A stretch of DNA of 64,000 nt, from assembly GCA_928212115.1 (NCBI GenBank), contig CAKMRJ010000001.1, positions 361,506,289 to 361,570,288 of the forward strand, read 5' to 3'. Positions 24,009 through 36,600 of this stretch are shown here, piece by piece (position 1 is the first letter of the stretch; every line of letters starts with the position of its first letter). A model generated the notes under the pieces. That model saw nothing but the letters and a program-made list of their open reading frames with translations. It did not search any database and was not told the origin of the DNA. Source of the stretch: Lactuca virosa (Eukaryota; Streptophyta; Magnoliopsida; Asterales; Asteraceae). The translations under genes were made by a program, and so were the position numbers.

Positions 24009-24843
24009 CCCATATGTCATCCATGGGTATATCATATACACCATAAGCCACTACCATGTTGACCAATGGCCCATACGTCATCCATATGTCAACCATGGAG
24101 ACCATAAGCCATTACCATGTGGACCAATCAACCATATGTAAACCATGGACACCATAAGCCATTACCATGTGGACCAATCAACCATATGTCAACCATAGAC
24201 ACCATAAGCCATTAGCATGTGGACCAATCAACCATATGTCATCCATGGACACAATAAGCCACTACCATGTCGACCAATGGCCCATATGTCATACATGGAC
24301 ATAATAAGCCACTACCATCTGGACCAATGGCCCATATGTCATCCATGGACACCATAAGCCACTACCATGTCGACCAATGACCTATATATCATACATGGAC
24401 ACCATAAGCCACTACCATGTGGACCAATGGCCCATATGTCATACATGGACACCATAAGCCACTACCATGTGGACCAATGGCCCATATGTCATACATGGAC
24501 ACCATAAGCCACTACCATGTCGACCAATGGCCTATATGTCATACATGGACACCATAAGACACTACCATGTGGACCGATGGCCCATATGTCATATATGGAC
24601 ACCATAAGCCACTACCATGTGGACCAATGAACCATATGTCATACATGTACTCTATAAGCCACTACCGTGTGGACCAATGGCCCATATGTCATACATGGAC
24701 ACCATAAGCCACTACCATGTCGACCAATGGCCGATATGTTATACATGGACACCATAAGCCACTACCATGTCGACCGACGGCCCATATGTCATACATGGAC
24801 ACCATAAGCAACTACCATGTGGACCGATGGCCCATATGTCATA
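24009..24843. repeat. 50-bp satellite array, left part
   Basis: The unit is about 50 bp and typically contains CCATATGTCATACATGGACA, then CCATAAGCCACTACCATG, then a TGGACCAATGG or TCGACCAATGG variant. About 16-17 units are present. It is cut at 24843 by element C and resumes at 37333. The first units are more divergent (CATTACC and ATCAACC variants), as expected at an array edge. Confidence 0.92.
24839..24843. repeat. Target site duplication of element C (left copy)
   Basis: TCATA at 24839-24843 is repeated at 37333-37337. It is part of the 50-bp satellite monomer (GTCATACATGG). Confidence 0.93.
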
Positions 24844-25153
24844 TGTTAGAACAATGTTCTAGTAGGATCGATTGATTCTTAGCAGAAAAACAATAAACAA
24901 TGTAATGAAGAGCACAATAATAGTTTAACTGATGTCAAATGATTAAACTTTAACACCTCAGAAGAGCTCGATTAAGAACTTCCACTGTAGAGGTGTTTAG
25001 GGTTACAAAGTAATAATAACAATAATCACCATTGTATCTAAGGCATACATGCATGCACTATTTATAGCTTAACCCTAATCAATAAGCACGGATGGACAAG
25101 CCCAATCCGGATATACAGAATACAGCCCATGACGCAACACTAAATACCCAACA
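24844..25153 (-). repeat. Element C 3' LTR (310 bp)
   Basis: The plus strand reads TGTTAGAAC...ACCCAACA. A TATA box on the minus strand (GCTATAAATAG) lies at about 25049-25059. Length is identical to the partner LTR. Confidence 0.95.
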
Positions 25154-25166
25154 ATCTCCCCCTATG
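25154..25166 (-). promoter_or_regulatory. Polypurine tract of element C
   Basis: The minus strand reads ATAGGGGGAGATT immediately before the TGTTGGGT start of the 3' LTR. Confidence 0.85.
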
Positions 25167-25185
25167 CGTCCATGGAGCCGAGAGC

Positions 25186-28100
25186 TCAGTTCGGTTGAGC
25201 TATAGAATACTTCTTAACTGTCTTGAACACCTTCGGTATAATGGCCAGTAGATTGTGACGAAAAGTGATATACCACCGAAGCATGTCTGTGAAGTTCTTC
25301 TTATCTGACTCAGAGTTCTGCTTGCACCGATGTATAATGCTGATTATGCGCTCCAAGCAGTCGGTTGAGAACAGATGCTTATCCACAAGAGCGAAAAGAA
25401 ATCTGTTAGCTTCACCTTTTGTGAACATCACTGTAAGATGTGTCGAATCAATTCGGCCCATTTGCATCGTGTTTACATCTCTAGGCTTTCCAGTTGGCTT
25501 CACAGTTGGTTTCTTCTTCAAAACCTTAGCAATCTCCTGATCCATTTTAGCAACTTCATGGACATAGGAAGCCAACATCCTCTTCATATGATCCAGGATC
25601 GGCTCATACTCCTTCGCATTAGTGAGTTGTCTGAACCTTGGGTGATTTTGAAACTAACGTTGACAAACTTCCCTGCAGGCGAAGGTTTCAGCACCTTTAC
25701 TGTGGAAATCTTCTGTGCACTCCAAGTCAGATACTGAGGTTGACCGAACTTGAGATAGAAATCGATAAGTTCACGGTCAACTTGAGGGTGAGGCGAGGGA
25801 ACTTGGACTGTTGAATCGAAGCAGTGGAAAATAAATGCCTTTCGTGTTATAGGCATATCGAATTGTGAGTCCCTCGTATACTCACAATCAAAGGAAGCTA
25901 CAGGTTCCAGCCAATACATGCTTGGAAACTCTATTCTTCTTTGATGAGCGTCTCCATAGTCCAAGGACGAAACAAGGCCTTTTTACAAATTAAGGCATCT
26001 TGCTTTTCCTTGTTCTTTCGCTCCCCCTCCTCAGCTTCCTTCGAAACACGAAGAGCTTCATCGACCTCCTTATCCCTTTTCTTTCGTTTCAGGGCCTCGG
26101 CAATTGTTTCGTCTTCCTCACTATCATCAGCAGGAACTTTCTCCTTTTCTTGAGTACCAGAATCCGAAGCTTCATTACCCTTCGGTTCTATTTTAACAGT
26201 CACCTTCGGTTGAGTTGTCTGAGCACCTTCTCCCCCTTGTTTTGGAGGTACGAACCGCTCCGAAACACCCTTCATTTCATGTAGAAGTTCAAGTGCAGGA
26301 AGGAGCTTGGAGGTTAGATGATTCCTAATCGTCAACGTCAAAATCGGATCATGAGCACTAATGATGTTGTGTAGCATGTTCTGAACATCACCAGCACAAC
26401 TCCGAAACACAGCACGTTCGGTTTTTTAACAATGAAATCTCCCGCTCAGCTTGATCCAATTGAACCTTCTGCACTTCAACAGCAGTGGTTTGACAAGCAA
26501 GATCCTCCCTTAAGGTGTTCTCCTTTGCTAAATCAGCATGAAGTTTTTCAAGATGAGAATTCACTGAGCTAAGAAGTGAAGTGTTCTCAGCGTGAATCTC
26601 AGAGCGAACATTCTCAAATTTAGCTTGCTCTTCTTGTAGTGACTTCGAGAGAGAGAGTCAACTTAGGCATTCACTTTCGCTGCATTCGTATCAGCATGAC
26701 CTTTAATGGATTCAAGAAAAATCTTTGAATTGTGAAGGAGGTCTGCAACATCAGTAGAAGCCTTCTGACACGAAGAGGTGGACGCTTCAACCGCCTTAGT
26801 TGATTTATCAATCGCACATGTATATTGTTCTAAGGCAGTATCCAGAAAGGCCATCGGCACAACATCATTATAACTTGAAGAAGAAGCGAGCAGTCGATCA
26901 AGCTTCTCAATAAGAGTGTGTATTTGTTGTCTGGTTGCCGGAGCATCTTCATCGTCATCAGTAGGGAGTCGGTAAGGACTATAATAATTGGAGTCAAACT
27001 CAAGATTGTCATTGCCAAGAGTAGCACCAGAATCAGTTGAAGGTGAGGGTGAAACAGGAGGTTCGGTTTCAGTATTCGCCCCCGTATCAGATACGTTGAC
27101 GTTTACTGGAGGTTCGGTTGAAGTGGTGGAGATAGGAGTAGTTGTGGTAGTTGCTTGGGAAAAGATTGGAGTTGGCATAGGAGTGGTAGAGGTAGGAATT
27201 GTACTAACTTGTAGTAGTGGTGATACAATAGTGGTGATTTGAGATAGAGGAGGTGGTGGAATGGGAGCAACCGAAACTGAAACTGTTGTTTTCGGTGGAG
27301 ATGGAGGAGGAGTTGGAATCTTGTCATTAAGGGGTTCAGTAGGAGTTGGAGAACGAGGAGGTGTATTACCTTTTGGTGAACTATGATGCTGAACTTCTTC
27401 TTCCTCATCAACTGAATGCTCCTCATCATGTTCAGAGCTTGAAGGAGTGGGACTCCTTGGTTTCCTGGCCATCTTCTTAATCTTCTTCGGAACGGAAGAG
27501 TCAGCCTTTTCAGCCTTTCGCTTGTTGGACTTCACAGGCTTAGAAGAAGGACCTTCCGTTTCCACCTTTTTGGTTTTGGTCCTCTGCCCTACCTTAGCTG
27601 GCTTTTCCACAGCATCCAAAGCAGCCTTCTGTTCAGGAGTCAGTTCTATTGGACCTTTGGGAGGAAGCTTTTGATAGTGAGCAATCACCTTGCTTTCGCT
27701 TGACACACATCTATACATAGTTTCTGGGATTGAACCATTGTGAGAGAACTTTGTGGCATCTGAGAAGATGATCTTGTGTGTATGAAAAGAAGCCACAGAA
27801 GATACCATTGGGTCCTTCATAACCGGAATCTGCAAGGACTCAATGGATCGTTTAGTAACGATGGTCCAGAAACGACCACAAGAGATCTCCGAATGTCGTG
27901 TCGATGTGTTGAGACTTTGTACCAGTTGCGAATAAATAAGGGATCCATAATCCAAATTAAGGTCATTGTAGAGACCATAGAGAATGGTCATAAAACCCTT
28001 GCTGGTACCATCAGAACCAGCTACCCGTTCCGCCAAACCCTTGTGGATAAGGGTAAGTAACCCATTCCATTGCGGCGGTAAACATGACTTCTTAAACCTG

Positions 28101-28509
28101 GTTACAGTTGTAAGAACATTAGTATAGCCCATCTCATAGAACATCATGAACAGTTGGGTTGTGGTGATGAAGTCAGGAGAAATAACAGAGGCATCGAAGG
28201 CAAGCCCTAACAGGGAGCAAAATTGAGCCTTCGAAATAGAAGCCTTGTGATTGAAGATCTTGAAGTAGATTCTCTCCTTGTTCTTGTCGTATGACGCATT
28301 AGAATACACTTGTGACAGCAATGACATGGGTACTGATTCCACCTTCGTTAGAGCAATAACCAGAGGAGAATACTTGAGACATTCAACTATGTGGAGCATG
28401 TACAAATCATACAGAAAGGGGTTTAGTTGAATGATCAAGTTGTGATTAGGTTTGATCACGAGCAACGCCGATGATGCAGTTTGATCTTGAACAATGATGA
28501 ATCCGCCAT
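25186..28509 (-). pseudogene. Element C third ORF: conserved domain, basic Pro/Ser-rich region, coiled coils, C-terminal domain
   Basis: The start codon at 28507-28509 (MADSSLFK) is followed by a frameshift near 28480 into a 600-codon frame (28465-26663). The first 200 residues share FYEMGY, FKKSCLPPQWN, YGLYNDLNLDYG and ISCGRFW with element B's third ORF. Basic clusters (NKRKAEKADS, PKKIKKMARKPR) resemble nuclear localisation signals and are followed by Pro/Ser/Thr-rich sequence. Coiled-coil-like segments lie at 26440-26950, then charged KRKKRDKEVDEALR, then a C-terminal domain split by frameshifts (pieces 26410-25931, 25964-25584, 25587-25186). I do not recognise a family and see no transmembrane helix. 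The location matches the envelope-like ORF of Sireviruses, but the composition looks nuclear. Confidence 0.78.
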
Positions 28510-28603
28510 TGTTGAGACAAAGAAGAAGATGAACAGTTGCTGATTTCCTTGTGTACTTGAGAGATTTTTGAAGACGGTAAAAGACAATTGATCTAACAAA
28601 CCA

Positions 28604-28613
28604 TTTATATATA
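28604..28613 (-). promoter_or_regulatory. Putative internal promoter (TATA box) of element C third ORF
   Basis: The minus strand reads GGTATATATAAATGG, about 95 bases upstream of the start codon at 28509 in context CAACAATGGCGG. Spacing and start context match element B. A second box, TGACGTATATATGGGG, lies at about 28704-28719. Function is inferred. Confidence 0.5.
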
Positions 28614-30029
28614 CCGTTGCTAGGAGAGAGAAAGAACCTTCGTGATGATGATGAGATCGCTGAAACGTCGCCTGAAAAAGCGCTATTTGACAGGTTGGTT
28701 GCCCCATATATACGTCAGCAGGCGTGGGTTTAGGAACCGTTCAAATTCACGCGCTCAAATTCTTATCCACATGTTGTCTTTTCAAATTCACTGTTGCTCC
28801 AAATAAAAACTTTAAGCGATCCACGTGGAACATCAACCAGAATTTTGGAAAATCACAAAGAATTTTCGTGCAAGAGTGTGGCAAAGATAAAGAAATAAAG
28901 CAAAATGTGTATAGGAGGTGAGTGATGTCTTTAATAAGACATGAAGCCGATGATTCCGGGCAAGAATCCCTTCCTTCAAAGTCAAGAGAGACTTGAAGTG
29001 CTTGTGTGGTTTCCCGAGAAAATACGATCGAGTGTTTGTAAAGAAACACCGAAAGGCTTCTTTTAAATAATAGGTCAAAAGGGTGGCTTATCTTCAACCG
29101 AACATCGATACTTAACATAAGACCGAAAGTTGGATGAAGTACTTGTGAGACCAATGTGGTATGTTGAACAAGTAGGTTGGATAAGATTTGTGATGACAAG
29201 ATATTATAAAAATCTCAAAAACAAAAATAAACTGGATCTTTTTGGATGGAAATGCCTTGGTGTTAGACAATTTCATAAAGACCATTCAAAAAATAAAATG
29301 AGATTTTGATAGGTAACAAGTGAGATCTTGAATAAAAATATTCACCGTCAATTCATTATTGGTACGCATCCAAGATCATAAACACAGATTGGGTGTAACC
29401 ATAAACCTCAGTGGTAATATCTGAGAGTCTCAAGGGTTACTTTGGTGAAACGAAAGTTGATGGAGAATTGTGAGTAGGTGGTTAAGGAACCGAAAGTACC
29501 CCTGCTATATGGAAGTGACAAAGCAGGTAACTCGTAACTCATTTGAGAAGAGTAAGGTAGCTCATGACTTGAGTTAAATTAGGAGCCTAATTGGGAAGAA
29601 ACGATAGGTATCGATCGAATCATTAAGGCCTTACTCATAGTCATGGAGGCTTTGGTCTACATGCAACAGCATGCTTCTAGGGACACTTAACTAGTTCAGC
29701 GTAGAATGATCATACCTGACCTAGCTCCAACGTATGTATCAACAATGTACTTGGTACCTATTAAAGAAATAAACAAAGATGAACAGACCACACAAACAAA
29801 ACAAACAAAGCAAAAACTTTTTTGGAATTTTGAATTTCCTAAAAAGATTAAAAACAGAGAATATTTTTGGATTTTTGAAGTTTCTGAAAAATAATAAAAA
29901 TAGAAAATAGAAATAAAACAAAATTTTAAAACCTTTAGGAATAAGAATAAAATATAGCAAGAAAAAGAGTTAAAAGAAAGTTTACAAAATATATAACCGA
30001 AATCAAACCATAAAATAATGAAGCGAAAT

Positions 30030-30205
30030 AAGCCGAGCGTTCGGTTCATTTCGGTTCCTTAAAATTCCGGAGCCGAAATAGACCGAGCGTTCGGTTCATT
30101 TCGGTTCCCGAAAATTATGGACTAGAAATAGACCGAGCGTTCGGTTCATTTCGGTTCCCGATAAATCTGGAACCGAAATAGACCGAGCGTTCGCTCTATT
30201 TCGCT
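30030..30205 (-). repeat. Four tandem 52-53 bp units with CCGAGCGTTCGG dyads
   Basis: Each unit carries CCGAGCGTTCGG, a near-palindrome (10 of 12 positions), and the pair GAACCGAAAT / ATTTCGGTTC that can form a stem. It lies immediately downstream of the element C pol stop codon. The last copy is degenerate (TTCGCTCTATTTCG). Confidence 0.85.
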
Positions 30206-30215
30206 TGTCTAATTT

Positions 30216-33200
30216 TTAGAGAGAGGTTTGAGGGTTCGGTACCGACTCTGCTTCCATCATTCCTAAACCTTGTACAATTTTATTGAAGATTGCTTCTGGT
30301 AAGGCTTTAGTGAAAATGTCTGCCAGTTGATCAGAGGACCAAACGAAATGTACTTCCACGTTTCCATCTTCAACATGGTCCTTGATGAAATGGTATCTTA
30401 GTGCAATATGCTTTGTCTTTGAGTGTTGCACAGGATTGTGACATATCTTTATCGCACTTTCAGAGTCATAATAGAGGGGTATTTTCTTCATACTCAGACC
30501 ATAGTCTCTTAATTCGCTTTCTATCCATATCACTTGTGAGGTACAGGACGCTGCAGCAATGTACTCAGCTTTGGCTGTTGAAAGAGACACACATGTTTGC
30601 TTCTTGGACTGCCAGCTAACTAGTTTACCATCAAGGAATTGGCATGCTCCAGTTGTGCTCTTTAGGTCCAGACCGCATCCTCCAAGATCGGCGTCAGAAA
30701 AAGCTTGAACAAAGAATCTGGATCTAGCAGGGTACCAAAGACCGAGAGAAGAGGTTCGCTTCAGATAACGAAAAATGTTTTTCACTGCCACCATGTGAGG
30801 TTCTCTTGGATTCGCTTGAAACTTGGCACAATAACAAACAGAGAACATAATGTCTGGTCTACTAGCCGTTAGATACATAAGAGACCTATCATTTGTCGAT
30901 AGAGTGTTACGCCAATAGCAGGTTTTTCCAGAGAAGGTGTTAAATTTGTGCCAAACGCCATGGGAACCTTCACCTTCGAATCTCCCTTCATACCGAACTT
31001 CATCAGCAAGTTCTTCGTATAGGCCTCCTGGTTGATAAAAATGCCTTATGATCCCTGTCTTATATTCAATCCAAGGAAAAAGTTAATTGGACCCATTTCG
31101 CTTATTTCAAATTTAGTCTCCATCAACTTCCTGAATTCGGCCGTTAAGCTAGGATTCGTGGAGCCGAAGATGATTTCATCGACATAAATCTGAACTATGA
31201 TTAGATGTTCAACTTCTTTCTTTCGGAAGAAGGTTGGGTTAACCGAACCTTGCTTAAATTTTGACATTTTAAGAAAGCGGGTTAATGTTTCATACCAGGC
31301 CCTCGGTGCTTGCTTCAGACCATATACAACTTTGTCCAACACATAGCAGTGATTAGGATATTTCTCGTTTACGAACCCAGGTGGTTGCTCAACATACACC
31401 GTTTCTTCTAGTTCTCCATTTAAGAAAGCACACTTGACATCCATTTGGAAAACTTCGAAGTTTTTATGTGCAGCATATGCCAGAAAGATTCTTACTGATT
31501 CTAACCTTGCTACAGGAGCGAAGGTCTCCTCATAGTCTATCCCTTCTTCTTGGCAATAACCCTTCATCACCAACCTAGCCTTATTGCGAACTACGTTGCC
31601 CTCTTTATCCAATTTATTTCTGAAGACCCATTTCAAGCCAACTACAGAAGCATCCTTTGGAGTGGGAATCAGCCTCCAAACTCGATTACGTTCAAACTCA
31701 TGAAGCTCATCTTGCATAGCTTGTACCCAATCAGCATGATCAAGTGCATCATTAACCATCTTCGGTTTGATTTTGGAGACAAACGAATTAAACATGCAAA
31801 ATTCAACTTGAGAATAAAGCAGTTTGTTTCGCTTTCAATTGAGAACGAGTTAGAACTTGTTCAGATGATTCACCAATAATTTGTGTTTGGGGATGATCCT
31901 TAGTCCATTTCATTAGAGGAGGGTAATTAGGGTCATATGCATGATCCAATTTTGCATTTACCTCTTCTTCAAGTTCCGATTGATCTCCTTCGTCATTTGT
32001 ATTCTCACTCTCCCCCTCAAATGGCGAACCGAATCCCATGTCAGGTTCAGGATTCTGCCCCTCGGTTGGAGTTGGATTCTCTTCCTCAATTGGACTATTA
32101 TGAGTTGTTTTTGGTACAGATGAGCCCTCCCCCTTGAACGTTGAGCTATTGTTTAACGAGTCAGTTGAGGGCTGACCACCAGTCGGTTGTTTAGGAGGTT
32201 CATTTTCCATCTCTTTTGCAGCTTCATCGATCATCTTTTTGAGATTGTCGATTTTGTTGTCTGCTGCTTTCGCCTCAGAGTAGATATCCTTTTCTGGTTC
32301 ATCAAATAACCTTATGTATTCTTTAAAAAGGTTGGAAATGGGAACCGAGACTTGTCCTGATGATGGAAAAATTTCCCCCAAAGTACTTTCGCTAGTTTGA
32401 GCTTTCTTCATGTAATTGCCATCAAAGGTCACATAGTAGGTTTCTTCAAGACGCTTGGAATGTTTATTCAAAACCCTATATGCCTTTGATGTGAGTGAAT
32501 AAACAAGAAATATTCCCTCATCGGTTCTCTTTTGAGTTGAAAATGAAGCATCTTGAACCGAATACGTGGAAAAACTTAACATTGGGCTTCCTATTGTTCA
32601 GAATCTCGTACGGAGTCATGGAGAATCTTTTGTTAAGTAAGGATCTGTTCTGAGTGTAGCACGCAGTTGCAACTACATCGGCCCAGAAGTATAAGGGTAG
32701 AGAAGCGAAACTTAACATGGTTCTGGCTGCTTCACACAAGGAACAGTTTCGTCTTTCAACAATTCCATTCTGTTGTGGTGTGTAGGGGGCCGAGAAGTTG
32801 TGAGATATCCCCTTTTCTGCCAGAAAGTCTTCAAAAACTTTATTCTTGAATTCCAGCCCATTATCACTTCTAATGTTCCTCACCAGCTTTCGCAGCTGCA
32901 CTTCCACTTGCTTAATAAACACCTTCAACTTGGGAGTTGCTTCTGATTTTTGTTTAAGAAAGAAAACCCAGGTGAAGCGTGAAATGTCATCTACTATGAC
33001 AAGAATGAACTTACTACCACCGAAGCTTTCGATAGCCGAAGGTCCACATAAGTCAATATGCAGAAGTTCAAGAGCTTCAACAATCTTTGTGTTGATACGT
33101 GTAGGATGGCTCTTTCTGCTTTGTTTGCCCAGCTCACACGCTGCACACAGGTGTTCCTTATCAAACTTGAGAAGAGGAAGGCCTCGAACATGATCACCAA

Positions 33201-33666
33201 GCACCAACTTATTAATGTCTTTGAAGTTCAGGTGTGATAGACGTCGATGCCATAACCAGCTTTCATCAGAGTTCGCTTTTGACAACAGGCATAATGCTGG
33301 TTTTCCTCGTATTGGATTGATGTTTAGTGGATACATCTCTCCCTTGCGTTCAGACTTCAACAGAACTCTTTTGGATTGCTTTTCAATTATTTCAGTTCCC
33401 TCATCATCGAAATAAACTTTCAAACCGGTTCCGACAACCAATTGAGATACACTGATTAGGTTGTGCTGCAATCCTTCCACGTAAGCCACTTTTCTAATCG
33501 AGAATTCTCCGTTGGTTATCATTCCGTATCCTTTGATTGTGCCATAAGAATTGTTTCCAAACTTCACACACCCACCATCCTTAAGGGACCGAAATTCCCT
33601 TAGCTCTTCCCTCCTTCCTGTCATGTGACGTGAGCATCCACTGTCTATGTACCATTCATCATCGAA
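30216..33666 (-). pseudogene. pol: Element C Pol: protease, integrase, RT, RNase H
   Basis: The frame begins after the gag stop and a TTGCAGGT tract. Protease WYIDSGCSRHMTG lies at about 33613-33651. Pre-integrase WLWHRRLSHLNF and integrase Asp/Asp/Glu (HIDLCGP, RSDNGLEF, NGIVERRN) follow to 32518. Frameshifts near 32540, 31800 and 31000 break Pol into pieces at 33624-32518, 32582-31803, 31795-31046 and 30878-30216. The RT catalytic motif reads YVDEIIFGS: the second Asp is Glu, which should abolish or cripple activity. RNase H ends with DADLGGC, STAKAEYIAA and ADIFTKAL. A TAG lies just before the protease at about 33667. Confidence 0.9.
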
Positions 33667-33692
33667 CTACTCGTCACTTATAACCTGCAAAT

Positions 33693-36600
33693 TTAAGCAG
33701 ATTTAGGAACCCAAAGTTTCTTGGGCCCTGGTAAGTCTTTTACAGAAAAAGGAATAACAACAGAAAGATCAACCAAATAAGTTCTTTTTATTAGAGTGGT
33801 TTCGTCTTTTCTTTTGATTGTATACACCTTGATTTTGTTTTTATCTTGTTTAAATTGTGGTGTTACAGATGGTTTGTTGTTAGATGGTTTTGGAATATTC
33901 TTTTGAGTCCTAGGGTTTGCTGACTTTTTCTTATTGTTGAAGTTAGAATTCGAATCAAGCTTTCCCTTTCCTTTGATGTCCTTCACGGAATTATACTTTT
34001 GTTTGTAGCAAGAAGGACCGAAGCTTGACTTTCGGTTGTTAGCCTCGACGGTGTGACCAAAACTGGATGTTCGGTTCACGGCTCTGTTGTTGGAACCGAA
34101 ACTGGATGTTCGGCTCTTAGCATTGGAATAGTAAGAACTTGGACTAAAACTCTCCTTTCGGTTTGGCTTGTCATTTTTCTTGACGCCTGACTCTTTCTTG
34201 GAAGAAATGTAGTTAGGGTTTTGAGACTGCCAGTACCGGTTTTGCTCATTCAGATTCTTCATGTACCTCTGATTTCTTTGGCATTTCTGTTCAGCCATCT
34301 GCTTTTGAGATTTATAAATATTGAAGCTTGATTTTGGCTTCTCCTTTTGAGCTTCGGATACCTTTGAAGGTACATAGGATGCCTTCTTTGGTTCTTCTAG
34401 TATCTCCTTTGTTCCACTCGTGCTTGGTTTGTCAAAACTTGAGGGTTTGTTGATGGGTTCTGCAACATATCTCCCTTTTACCCTCCATGAGGTTTGCTCA
34501 TATAAGCCGACGGTTTCGTCTGAATTATCGATAGGGGTAGACCAGAAATAATCGTCGCACCCTTCAGCATTATCTTTGTCGACCAAAATTTCCAGTTCTG
34601 TTGTTTGTTTTTCAGAGACCCCTGTAACAGCATATACTTGATTTGGCACTGTTTGAACTCTCTGATAGACCATTGCTTTCTCTTTGAGTTTCTGTGGCTT
34701 GTCCTTTGACAGGCGAGAATACTCAACCGAGTTCTCAGATATGAGGGGTTTTTCATTATCGGTTCCGCTCTTCATAAATTCGGAGCAATCAACCACATCT
34801 TCCACTGAGATTTCGCTCATCTCACTTTCCTCATCAAATTCAGACGTATTTTCTATATTCATTTCATGTTATGAGATTTATTTGGCGTTAGACGAGTCAA
34901 AAGTTCGAATGGTCTCGGACTTAATTTTCAACCTATCATTTTCATCTAAAAGATTTTTGAGCATACACTTATGTTCCTTAGAGTCAATAAAGGTCTCAAT
35001 CTTGTCTAGACCGATTTTTTAAGCGATGGAAGTTTCTTTTGAGGACATTATGGATTCACACTCAGCGATGAACTCATCCTCCTTAAATTCAAGGAAGGGT
35101 AAGATCATATTATGAATCTTTTTCCCTATTTCACAATTTAAATGCAACTGAGAAATATTTGTATATAAGCGTTTAGAAATTAAACAAAAAACATTCCTTT
35201 GTTTTAAAAACTTTAAATTGTCTCGTTGCAAATAAATAATCTCATCCCTAGCCCTATTTAACTCCGTCTCCTTCTTCTCAATCCACATCCTTCTCTCCTC
35301 ACTCTTCGAAGACACCCTGCTGATTTGGTCAGTTAGGTTAGAATTCGCTAAGCGAGTTTGCGTGAGACTACCACTTAAGTCGGAAAATTTAAATTTTAGT
35401 TCATTTAATTCTTCTTCATAATTTGTTACTGGAACTTTAAGTGATTCAAGGATGGATTCTACCTTTTTGATCAGCCGATCACAATCGCTGATTTTCTCAC
35501 TCACGGGCTTGGCGGCAAAGCACTTGTCCTCATTTAGGTTCGGCTCCTTAGGTTCACATTCGGTTGGTCTTTCAGCTGTAACCATCAAACATTTTCCAGC
35601 CGAACCAGTGTCTCTTGCTACATAAGCTCTTCCATGTGTGGGTTTTCTCACTTCTTCATCCTCAGAATCAGTTGACCAGACTTCGACGCCACCGAACTCA
35701 TCTTCATCCACATTTTCCTTCACAATCAAGGCATTTATTGAACTATTAGTTGCCTTCTTTTTCTTTATTTCTTCCAACTTTCGCATGTAATATGCCTCAT
35801 CATCTTCACCGTCCCTTTTCTCTGCCATCTTCCTCAACGTGCAATCTTTGGCAAAATGGTTCTTGCCATGACAGTAATTGTAGTCGAATCCAGAGTCTCC
35901 TGCAAACTTGCTTTCTTTCTTATCGTCAGAGCTGTAACTTCCTTGCCAGTTTCAGTTCTTATTGACAGGGAACTTCTTTCGTGCAAATGTCTTTGGATTG
36001 GTGACCATCATTACATATTCTTCGCCTGTAAGGTTACACTCAGACATATCTGAATCCTCCTCTTCTTCTACAATACATTTGCCTTTTGAGACAAGGGCCA
36101 ACGATCCCACACCCGAAACTACCTTCGCCTCCTTGGTTACCACACTTTCATGGGATTTAAGAATACCCACCAGTTTCGCGAGTGAGTATGATTTAAACTG
36201 TTCATGAGCTTTCACTGTTGAAACCACAGCCATCCATTCTGGTCTTAAACCATTCATGAAAGTCACCTTTTGCTCAATCAATTTTCTTTCAATGCCATGT
36301 TTGATCATCTTGCTTAGGAGATGATTGAAGCGATCGAAGGTTTGTATCAGTTTCTCTTCAGGTTTCTGTTCGAATACTCCAAATTGTGAGAGCAACAAGG
36401 TTTGGATTGAGTGTTCTATATCCTCATCGGTTGAGTAGAGTTCTTTTAACGTATCCTAGATTTCTTTAGCCGTCTTGCATGAACCGACTAAACGAAAAGT
36501 GTCAGATTGTAATGCGAATCTGATCATTCTCATGCCTTTCACGTCACACAGCACCTTGTCCTTTTCATCCTGTGGCATCTTGTCTACATCCGCCACAAGC

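Larger units (their letters stand above)
28510..30215 (-). other. Element C noncoding block between pol and third ORF
   Basis: No gene. Directly after the pol stop, at 30030-30205, lie four tandem copies of a 52-53 bp unit containing CCGAGCGTTCGGTTCATTTC. Then comes an AT-rich part (29770-30010), and then a block at 29530-29705 shared with element B, including the imperfect palindrome CATGCAACAGCATG (29660-29673). Two TATA-like boxes lie at about 28704-28719 and 28604-28613, both upstream of the third ORF. Confidence 0.7.
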
